Shown here: positions 1 through 5,369 of the stretch, in pieces
Layout: each line of letters starts with the position of its first letter
Numbering within the stretch: position 1 is the first letter of the stretch
The notes under the pieces: model-generated
What the model saw: the letters and a program-made list of their open reading frames with translations, nothing else
The model's database searches: none
Told to the model about the DNA's origin: nothing
Assembly (NCBI GenBank): GCA_003503355.1
Contig: DOCS01000116.1
Span: 626 to 5,994 of the forward strand
Direction of reading: 5' to 3'
Source: Opitutia bacterium
Lineage (GTDB): Bacteria; Verrucomicrobiota; Verrucomicrobiia; Opitutales; Coraliomargaritaceae
DNA: 5,369 nucleotides
Position numbers and translations under genes: made by a program

Positions 1-2441
1 CGGCGGTGCAGCTCGCGGCAGAGCGGGAATTGGCCAAGCTGCCCAAGGCCACTGGCAGCGTGAATGTCAGTCAGGTCTATATTTCATCCGCGTTGCAGCG
101 AGCGATTGCCCAGGCGGACGGCGTAAAGTCGACGCTCAAAGATGACTTTGTCAGCACCGAACATCTCTTTCTGGGCCTAATTCAGGCGGACCCTTCGGGT
201 AAGTTGGGTCTGTTTTTTAAGCAGTTCGGAATCGATCGCGACAAAGTGCTGGAACTGTTGAAATCCCTGCGTGGGGGCCAAAAGGTGACCAGTCGCAATC
301 CGGAAACGACCTTCGAGGCGTTGGAAAAATACGGCATCGATTTGGTCGAGCAGGCGCGCAAGGGGAAAATGGACCCGGTCATCGGGCGCGACGAGGAGAT
401 CCGGCGCGTGATTCGTATTCTTTCACGCAAGACCAAGAATAATCCGGTACTGATCGGTGAGCCGGGGGTGGGCAAGACTGCGATCATCGAAGGGTTGGCG
501 CAGCGCATTGTGCGCGGTGATGTGCCGGAAGGATTGAAGGGGAAAACCATTTTCGCGCTCGATATGGGGTCACTGATTGCCGGGGCGAAATACCGGGGTG
601 AATTCGAAGAGCGCCTCAAGGCGGTGCTGGACGAAGTTAAATCCAGCGAAGGGCGCATCCTGTTGTTCATTGATGAATTGCACACGATTGTGGGCGCCGG
701 AAAGAGTGAAGGCGCGATGGATGCGGGCAACATGCTGAAGCCGATGCTGGCTCGTGGGGAACTGCACTGTGTGGGAGCGACCACGTTGGACGAATATCGT
801 AAGCATATCGAAAAAGACGCCGCGCTGGAGCGCCGTTTCCAACCTGTGAAGGTCGATCAGCCCAACGTCGAAGAATCGATTTCGATTTTACGTGGCCTGC
901 GTGAGCGCTTCGAGTTGTTTCACGGCGTGCGGATCCAGGACAATGCACTGGTGCAGGCCGCGGTGCTGTCACATCGCTATATCAGTGATCGCTTTTTGCC
1001 TGACAAGGCCATCGATCTCGTGGACGAAGCGTGTGCGATGATTCGCACCGAAATGGATAGCATGCCGCAGGAGTTGGACGCGTTAACCCGCCGTTCGCTG
1101 CAACTTGAAATCGAAGAAGCCGCGTTAAAGAATGAAAAAGACGAGGCCTCCAAGGCGCGCTTGAAGTCACTTTCCAAGGAACTGGCAGGCATCCGCGAGA
1201 AGGTATCGGTGTTTCGCTCGCAGTGGGACAGCGAGAAGGGCGCGATTGATGAAATTCGCGGGGTACGTGAGGCGCTGGATGCCACCCGCATTGAAATTGA
1301 AAAAGCCGAGCGCAACTATGATCTCAACGCCGTTGCGCAACTGCGCCACGGTAAGATGCCCGAGCTGGAGGCGCGCTTGAGAGATTTGGAAGCGGTGGAA
1401 GCAAAGGAAGGTGCCTTGCTGAAGGAGGAAGTCTCGCAGGATGAAATCGCCGACATCGTTTCCAAGTGGACCGGCGTGCCTGTGACTCGACTGGTTGAAG
1501 GAGAGAAGGAGAAACTGCTGCGGCTCGAAGAAGTGTTGCACCAGCGTGTGGTGGGGCAGGACGAGGCGGTCACGCTCGTGTCTGAAGCCATCCTGCGGGC
1601 CCGTGCCGGCATCAAAGATCCGCGTCGTCCGATTGGCAGCTTTTTATTTATGGGCCCCACGGGGGTGGGTAAAACCGAGTTGGCGCGCACGCTGGCGGAA
1701 ACCTTGTTCGATGCCGAAGACAATGTGGTGCGGATCGACATGTCGGAATACATGGAGAAGCATGCGGTTGCCCGTCTGATAGGCGCGCCTCCAGGGTATG
1801 TCGGCTATGATGAGGGCGGTCAGTTGACCGAGGCGGTGCGCCGTAAGCCGTACAGTGTGGTGCTGTTTGATGAGATCGAGAAAGCACATCCGGACGTATT
1901 CAATTTACTGTTACAAGTGATGGATGACGGGCGGATCACCGATTCGCAGGGACACACGGTGGATTTTAAGAACACCGTAATTATCATGACTTCCAATGTC
2001 GGGAGCCGCTTCCTGACGGAAGGTGTCACCGGCAGTGAAATCCCTGAGAATGTGCGTCAGTTGGTCATGGCTGAATTACGTCAAGGATTTCGCCCCGAGT
2101 TTCTCAACCGTATCGACGACGTCATTCTATTCAAGCCGCTGACGCTGGAAGAAATTACACTGATTGTGGATTTGTTGTTGGCGAGTTTGAACCAGCGGCT
2201 CGAAGACCGACGTATCACGGTCGAGTTCGACGCCGCCGCTCGCGAATGGGTCGGCGAAAAGGGCTACGATCCGGTCTATGGTGCGCGCCCGCTTAAACGC
2301 TTTTTACAGAAGCAGGTAGAGACGCGTCTCGCCCGCGCCTTGCTTGGTGGTGATATTGCGGAGCAGAGCACGGTTCTGTTTAAGGTTGAAGGTGATGCGC
2401 TCGCGATGGAGGTGATCGATCTCGTGGAGGTCGTTGAGTAG
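1..2441 (+). CDS. clpB: ATP-dependent chaperone ClpB (Hsp100 disaggregase), 5'-partial
   Basis: ClpB is a cytoplasmic hexameric Hsp100 AAA+ disaggregase that works with DnaK/DnaJ/GrpE to thread and reactivate aggregated proteins. Numbering from the GTG codon at 6, the visible part has: the end of the Clp N-domain (to about 95); AAA-1 with Walker A GEPGVGKT at 151-158, pore-loop Tyr196, Walker B D223-E224 and arginine fingers R276/R277; a coiled-coil M-domain at about 356-478; AAA-2 with Walker A GPTGVGKT at 550-557, pore loop GYVG at 597-600, Walker B D622-E623 and Arg finger R702; and sensor-2 GAR at 759-761. Adding about 55 gives the E. coli ClpB numbers (K212, Y251, E279, K611, Y653, E678), so about 55 N-terminal residues are missing. 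The GTG at 6 is an internal codon. The long M-domain excludes ClpA, and there is no sign of a ClpP-binding loop. All catalytic residues are intact. The stop is TAG at 2439-2441, followed by a candidate terminator. The promoter lies outside the window. Confidence 0.98.
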   Translation, partial: AVQLAAERELAKLPKATGSVNVSQVYISSALQRAIAQADGVKSTLKDDFVSTEHLFLGLIQADPSGKLGLFFKQFGIDRDKVLELLKSLRGGQKVTSRNPETTFEALEKYGIDLVEQARKGKMDPVIGRDEEIRRVIRILSRKTKNNPVLIGEPGVGKTAIIEGLAQRIVRGDVPEGLKGKTIFALDMGSLIAGAKYRGEFEERLKAVLDEVKSSEGRILLFIDELHTIVGAGKSEGAMDAGNMLKPMLARGELHCVGATTLDEYRKHIEKDAALERRFQPVKVDQPNVEESISILRGLRERFELFHGVRIQDNALVQAAVLSHRYISDRFLPDKAIDLVDEACAMIRTEMDSMPQELDALTRRSLQLEIEEAALKNEKDEASKARLKSLSKELAGIREKVSVFRSQWDSEKGAIDEIRGVREALDATRIEIEKAERNYDLNAVAQLRHGKMPELEARLRDLEAVEAKEGALLKEEVSQDEIADIVSKWTGVPVTRLVEGEKEKLLRLEEVLHQRVVGQDEAVTLVSEAILRARAGIKDPRRPIGSFLFMGPTGVGKTELARTLAETLFDAEDNVVRIDMSEYMEKHAVARLIGAPPGYVGYDEGGQLTEAVRRKPYSVVLFDEIEKAHPDVFNLLLQVMDDGRITDSQGHTVDFKNTVIIMTSNVGSRFLTEGVTGSEIPENVRQLVMAELRQGFRPEFLNRIDDVILFKPLTLEEITLIVDLLLASLNQRLEDRRITVEFDAAAREWVGEKGYDPVYGARPLKRFLQKQVETRLARALLGGDIAEQSTVLFKVEGDALAMEVIDLVEVVE

Positions 2442-2446
2442 AGTAT

Positions 2447-2483
2447 GAGTGCCCGGGCGGTGCGCGGTTTGCCCGGCTCACTC
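2447..2483 (+). promoter_or_regulatory. Alternative stem-loop overlapping the terminator
   Basis: GAGTG (2447-2451) can pair with CACTC (2479-2483), and CCGGGC (2453-2458) with GCCCGG (2471-2476). This gives an 11-bp stem with a small internal loop (C2452 against C2477-T2478) and a 12-nt apical loop. Its right arm uses the left arm of the terminator, so the two hairpins exclude each other. The pairing is seen directly. Any antitermination or mRNA-protection role is inferred. It could also simply be a GC-rich hairpin at the clpB mRNA 3' end. Confidence 0.4.
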
Positions 2484-2510
2484 GGTCCCCTGTGAGTGAG
2501 CCAGTTTTGT
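2475..2510 (+). terminator. Candidate Rho-independent terminator after clpB
   Basis: A perfect 9-bp inverted repeat, GGCTCACTC (2475-2483) and GAGTGAGCC (2494-2502), encloses a 10-nt loop that a G-U pair could shorten to 8. It is followed directly by AGTTTTGT, which has four consecutive T (2505-2508). It begins 33 nt after the clpB stop. The short, interrupted T tract makes it weaker than a textbook terminator. The reverse strand has no equivalent T run, so termination would act on + strand transcripts. Confidence 0.72.
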
Positions 2511-2527
2511 CGTCGACCAACAGTCAC

Positions 2528-2539
2528 AGACAGCTGTCT
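2528..2539. promoter_or_regulatory. Perfect 12-bp palindrome, possible operator
   Basis: AGACAGCTGTCT is a perfect palindrome with no spacer. It lies after the clpB terminator and about 67-102 nt upstream of the candidate starts of the solenoid gene. Its placement between a terminator and the next gene fits a binding site for a dimeric regulator. I recognise no regulator family for it, and no clear -35/-10 pair frames it. A chance palindrome of this length is possible. Confidence 0.3.
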
Positions 2540-2591
2540 CCCGCTGGTGATCGCCTCGGCGGTGTGTGTTTTCATCGGCTCGTTGGTCCGG

Positions 2592-2596
2592 GGTGA
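2592..2596 (+). promoter_or_regulatory. Shine-Dalgarno-like GGTGA upstream of TTG 2606
   Basis: GGTGA, within CGGGGTGAAAG, matches the 3' part of the consensus AGGAGGTGA and ends 9 nt before a TTG codon at 2606. The ATG at 2642 has no comparable purine-rich element ahead of it. This is the main argument for the longer, TTG-started form. An in-frame TGA at 2594-2596 rules out any start further upstream. Confidence 0.4.
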
Positions 2597-2641
2597 AAGC
2601 AGTTCTTGCCCTTTCTGCGGCTCGTCATACGTTCACTGGCT

Positions 2642-4690
2642 ATGAAGTGGTTGCCCCCTGTTGTCGCACTACTCGTCGGTCTGATTGGCGGTTATTTGCT
2701 CTCTGGTTCTCGTGAGCCTGGAGGTCGTGTCGTGGTGCCACCGGTCGATTCGGAGCAGGTGTTGACGGTCGAGCTGGCTGATGGCGGATCGACGCATTCG
2801 CTTGAAGATGCCGTGGGCCGCTCGCTCGTGAACAACGTCGGGATCACTGCGGCGTGGTTGGCATCACTGCAGGAACAGACTCCGTTTGACCAGATCGGCG
2901 CTTTATACGCTCGGCTGCAGAGGGCTTCGCCTGCGGATTTTTCCGCGATCCTTGAATCACTGGGCGATTCGTCGCAGGCAATCAACCGGCTGGCTCGGAG
3001 CATGCTGGCGACCAAATGGGCGGAGAGTGACCCGGTCGGCATGTTGGCCTATGTTGAGTCCCGACCGCATCGCGAACGCTGGCGGTTGCAGAAAGGATTG
3101 TTTGGCGCGTGGGCCAAGTCGGATGCCTCTGCTGCGTATGCAGCTGCGCAGAGCGTTGTGGATGTGCGCTTCCGCAGTTTGGCCATTCAGGCGGTGGTGC
3201 GGGCGGTTGCGGTAGAGGATGCGACGGGTGCCCTCCAAATGGCTGAATTGCTGGAGGATCCGCGCAGCCGAAATATGTCGATACAGGCGGTGGTACAAGC
3301 AGTCGCGGCCGAAAACCCTCAGCGTGCGATCGAGATTGCCGAGGCGCAAATGGCTGCCGGAGCGTTGCGCTATGCCCCGCATCTGTTTTCGGATATTTTT
3401 TCGCAGTGGGCGAGCCGTGACGCAACTGCGGCCCGCCAGGCAGCGTTGGCGATGCCGGACAGTCCGATGAAAGTGAAAGCGCTTTCGGGGGCGCTGCAGC
3501 AATGGGTCGCCACGGACCCGATGGCCGCACTTGGTTGGCTGGAGGCGTTGCCAGTCGACAGCTCCGTGTATAATTCACGCAAAGCGGTCTTTCGCCAAGT
3601 GTTGAACCAGGATTTTGACATCGCGAAAGCATTTATTGAAGCGGAGTCGGATCCTGTGTCGCGTCGTGAGATACTCAGTCAGTTATATGTAAATAATTTG
3701 GCGTGGAATCGGAGCTACGAGGAAATCGAGTCAATGCTTGATTGGATGGGTTCCGTGGCCACTGGGTCGCTGTACGATCAAAAAGTGAGTGATGTGCTTG
3801 GAGCGATGGCAGAATCGGACTCGGGGCGTGCGGTCGATTTTATGCTGCAAATGCCACCGGGAAACGCGCGAATGAATGCGCTGGGCACCATCGCGCGGAT
3901 CATGGCTGGCCAGGATCCGGTGGCTGCGTTGGCTTTTGCACAGAGCTTAGAATACGAAGACGAGAAGCGGCGTGCCTTAAGTAATATCGGAAATCAATTG
4001 CCTAGGCATGGCGTCGCGAACGCCAGTGAACTGATCGCCAGCAGCGAAGATCCGCTGGTGCAGCAACAACTCGCGGGCCGAATGGTGGGCGAATGGGGGA
4101 AGTACGATCGGAACGCCGCGCTGGCCTTTGTCGAGAGCCTTTCGGATGATCAGGCACGCTACACGGCCGTCGGCTCCATTCTCAATCATTGGATCCAGTC
4201 CGAGCCTGTCGAGGCGATGAATTATATGCAGGCCGCGCTGCCGCAGGATCGCTTGAGCTCAAACTTGAGTGCGGCGTTCTCACAATGGGCCCGTCAGGAT
4301 CCCGCACAGGCTGTGGTATGGTTGGATCAACTGCCCGCGGGCGCGCGGGCGCAGCAGGCGAATATTTACAATCGTGTGGCACAAGCTTATGTGCAGCACG
4401 ACCCGATGGCCGCATCCGAGTGGATTGGGGCGCTCGATGCAGGCCCAGAGCGCGATGCGACGGTGAAAGTACTGGTCAATCATATTTCCAAAATCGACCC
4501 CGAGGCTGGTTTTATCTGGGCTGCGACTGTCTCCGATGGCAACGATCGAAGGAATAGTTTGAACCAGGTGGTACGTGGGTGGGTGCAGGCCGATCCGGCT
4601 GCGGCCTATGATGCGGTTATCGATGCGACGATTGACGCCTCCGAGAAGGAGCTGTTGTTTAAGATGATTGAGCAGTCGCAAACGAAGTAA
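2642..4690 (+). CDS. Membrane-anchored alpha-solenoid protein with about 18 helical repeats, function unknown
   Basis: I do not recognise a named family. From ATG 2642 the product is 682 residues. Residues 1-22 are a Lys-Trp start then a hydrophobic helix ending GGYLLSG, with no lipobox Cys and no clear signal peptidase site, so a signal anchor with the rest outside the cytoplasm is likely. A Pro/Gly-rich linker (about 23-45) and a short helical stretch lead to about 18 tandem repeats of 31-36 residues (85-671). Each has the pattern W-[AV]-x-x-[DE]-P, then an Ala pair with an aromatic, then a Leu-Pro turn and Arg, typical of paired-helix solenoids. There are no cysteines and no catalytic motif, so a binding or scaffold role is the simplest inference. 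The start is uncertain: TTG 2606 (12 residues longer) has the better ribosome binding site, while ATG 2642 gives the cleaner anchor. The stop is TAA at 4688. The GYF_2 gene follows after 20 bp, suggesting an operon. Confidence 0.88.
   Translation: MKWLPPVVALLVGLIGGYLLSGSREPGGRVVVPPVDSEQVLTVELADGGSTHSLEDAVGRSLVNNVGITAAWLASLQEQTPFDQIGALYARLQRASPADFSAILESLGDSSQAINRLARSMLATKWAESDPVGMLAYVESRPHRERWRLQKGLFGAWAKSDASAAYAAAQSVVDVRFRSLAIQAVVRAVAVEDATGALQMAELLEDPRSRNMSIQAVVQAVAAENPQRAIEIAEAQMAAGALRYAPHLFSDIFSQWASRDATAARQAALAMPDSPMKVKALSGALQQWVATDPMAALGWLEALPVDSSVYNSRKAVFRQVLNQDFDIAKAFIEAESDPVSRREILSQLYVNNLAWNRSYEEIESMLDWMGSVATGSLYDQKVSDVLGAMAESDSGRAVDFMLQMPPGNARMNALGTIARIMAGQDPVAALAFAQSLEYEDEKRRALSNIGNQLPRHGVANASELIASSEDPLVQQQLAGRMVGEWGKYDRNAALAFVESLSDDQARYTAVGSILNHWIQSEPVEAMNYMQAALPQDRLSSNLSAAFSQWARQDPAQAVVWLDQLPAGARAQQANIYNRVAQAYVQHDPMAASEWIGALDAGPERDATVKVLVNHISKIDPEAGFIWAATVSDGNDRRNSLNQVVRGWVQADPAAAYDAVIDATIDASEKELLFKMIEQSQTK
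2894..4654 (+). repeat. About 18 diverged tandem protein repeats (about 32 residues each) in the solenoid gene
   Basis: From residue 85 to 671 (numbered from ATG 2642) the protein divides without gaps into 18 units of lengths 32, 32, 31, 32, 36, 32, 34, 31, 36, 32, 32, 32, 32, 32, 32, 35, 31 and 33. The clearest are units 2 (KWAESDP), 7 (QQWVATDPMAALGWLEALP), 15 (QWARQDPAQAVVWLDQLP) and 18 (GWVQADPAAAYDA). Units 8, 9 and 12 are degenerate and lack the Trp/Asp-Pro signature. The similarity is at protein level only: I see no long identical DNA blocks, so the duplications look old. Unit boundaries are approximate to one or two residues. Confidence 0.8.
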
Positions 4691-4698
4691 TCAACGAT

Positions 4699-4702
4699 AG
4701 GA
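4699..4702 (+). promoter_or_regulatory. Ribosome binding site (AGGA) for the GYF_2/DUF975-like gene
   Basis: AGGA sits 8 nt before ATG 4711, within the 20-bp gap after the solenoid stop codon. A second ATG follows directly at 4714, with 11-nt spacing. The 8-nt spacing favours 4711, and the choice changes only one Met. Confidence 0.65.
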
Positions 4703-4710
4703 AGCGAACG

Positions 4711-5369
4711 ATGATGGAATGGTTTTACGAGCAAAAGGGACAGCAACAGGGGCCGGTTTCCGAGGAGATCTTAAAGCGGCTGTTTACGTCGGGGGATCTT
4801 GGCGAGAGTTCTCTGGTCTGGTGTCAAGCGATGGATGATTGGGCGAGCTATGCCTCTGTGTTCCCCACCGAGACGTCTGCAGGAGCCGAGTTGGCTCCGC
4901 TATTGTCATCGCAGCGACGACAACGCGTGCCCGGCGGTATCTCCGCGCGTGATGCCCGGGCGCAGGCGCGGGCAGCTTTATCTGGGCACTGGTGGTCGGG
5001 TGTGTTGGTGACCTTCCTGAACCAGTTCCTGCAGCAGGTTGTGGTGATGATTCCCCTCCTTGGATTGATCGCGCCGTGGTTGATTGCCGGGCCTTTGTTG
5101 CTTGGCTATAATGCTTTCTTTGTGGGCTTAGTGCGGCGCGAATCTGTCGAGGTGGGCACTTTGTTCAACGGGTTCTCCCGTTGGGCGCAAGGTGTCGGGC
5201 TGTTTATGGTGACCACTCTGATCATTGGCGGCACCTCGTTGCTGGCGGCCATTCCCGGTGGCGTGTTGACCGCATTTTTTGTCGGCCAAAATCAAAATGA
5301 TTTCGAGCAAAGTCCGTTGTTTTGGGGCGGTATCTGCGCGGCCGTATTACCAGCGGTAGCCGTCGGTAG
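4711..5369 (+). CDS. GYF_2 (DUF4339-type) domain plus DUF975-like multi-pass membrane protein, 3'-partial
   Basis: Frame 1 is open from ATG 4711 to the window edge (219 complete codons, no stop). Residues 3-51 form a GYF_2/DUF4339-type domain: a W-F-Y start, the QQGPVS turn, then LVWCQAMDDW. These are usually cytoplasmic modules at the N-terminus of bacterial membrane proteins, thought to bind proline-rich peptides. A charged Ala/Arg linker (52-90) leads to a membrane domain with likely helices at about 95-117, 119-141, 160-190 and 203 to the edge. The order of an ARAALSGHWW entry helix, a GPLLLGY helix, a basic RRE turn and LFNGF at 151-155 resembles DUF975 integral membrane proteins, which have no established biochemical function. 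The family call rests on recalled patterns and is less certain than the GYF_2 call. Close spacing to the solenoid gene suggests co-transcription. Confidence 0.88.
   Translation, partial: MMEWFYEQKGQQQGPVSEEILKRLFTSGDLGESSLVWCQAMDDWASYASVFPTETSAGAELAPLLSSQRRQRVPGGISARDARAQARAALSGHWWSGVLVTFLNQFLQQVVVMIPLLGLIAPWLIAGPLLLGYNAFFVGLVRRESVEVGTLFNGFSRWAQGVGLFMVTTLIIGGTSLLAAIPGGVLTAFFVGQNQNDFEQSPLFWGGICAAVLPAVAVG

Noticed and set aside
6..8. GTG at 6 as the start codon of clpB
   Set aside because: The sequence from here begins in the middle of the Clp N-domain, and the key residues sit about 55 positions earlier than in full-length ClpB, so the true start lies upstream of the window.
182..784. 200-residue antisense ORF opposite clpB
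   Set aside because: It lies opposite the conserved AAA-1 region of ClpB, has Ser/Pro/Arg-rich shadow composition and shows no motif.
2276..2575. 99-residue antisense ORF covering the clpB end and spacer
   Set aside because: It runs through the terminator hairpins and overlaps the conserved ClpB C-terminus, and its Ser/Thr/Arg-rich translation shows no motif.
2503..2641. Sigma-70 promoter for the solenoid gene
   Set aside because: I looked for TTGACA-like and TATAAT-like pairs at 16-18 nt spacing and found none. Candidates such as TTGTCG at 2507 or TCATAC at 2625 lack a partner.
2957..3632. Antisense ORFs of 181 and 216 residues opposite the solenoid gene
   Set aside because: They are low-complexity shadows (Arg/Pro/His-rich) of a strongly patterned + strand repeat protein, with no domain of their own.
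4799..5011. Overlapping + strand ORF of 70 residues
   Set aside because: It is in another frame inside the GYF_2/DUF975-like gene, its product is rich in Arg/Pro/Ser with no domain, and the frame 1 reading gives recognisable domains.
5367..5369. TAG at the very end as the stop of the last gene
   Set aside because: It is out of frame: the gene starting at 4711 reads GTC GGT then the incomplete codon AG at 5368-5369.

Overview
The window carries three genes on the + strand, two of them cut by the window edges. Composition is moderately GC-rich with no visible shift between genes. There are no RNA genes, insertion sequences, CRISPR arrays or attachment sites. The organism looks like a Gram-negative-type bacterium. 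The large secreted-type protein built from W-A-x-x-D-P / A-A / L-P helical repeats is a style I associate with Verrucomicrobia (Opitutae-like) and relatives, but that is an inference from protein style, not a demonstrated placement.

Region 1 (1-2441) is the ATP-dependent disaggregase ClpB, lacking only about the first 55 residues, which lie upstream of the window. Both AAA+ modules, the coiled-coil M-domain and all key ATPase and pore-loop residues are present. By recall they align almost without gaps to E. coli ClpB.

Region 2 (2442-2641) is the spacer. It holds a good candidate Rho-independent terminator for clpB (stem 2475-2502, then a T-rich stretch). An overlapping upstream arm could form a competing hairpin. 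A perfect 12-bp palindrome (2528-2539) and a GGTGA Shine-Dalgarno-like element (2592-2596) follow. No convincing sigma-70 promoter was found.

Region 3 (2642-4690, or from TTG 2606) encodes a cysteine-free, membrane-anchored protein. After one N-terminal membrane helix and a short linker it is made almost entirely of about 18 tandem helical repeats of 31-36 residues, forming a predicted alpha-solenoid. Its function is unknown.

Region 4 (4711 to the end) is a gene that runs off the window with no stop. It encodes an N-terminal GYF_2 (DUF4339-type) domain followed by a multi-pass membrane domain resembling DUF975. It starts 20 bp after the solenoid gene with its own ribosome binding site, so the two are probably co-transcribed. 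Together they could form a small envelope module separate from clpB: an extracytoplasmic helical scaffold plus a multi-pass membrane protein with a cytoplasmic peptide-binding-type domain. This pairing is the most novel item in the window, and its role is unproven.
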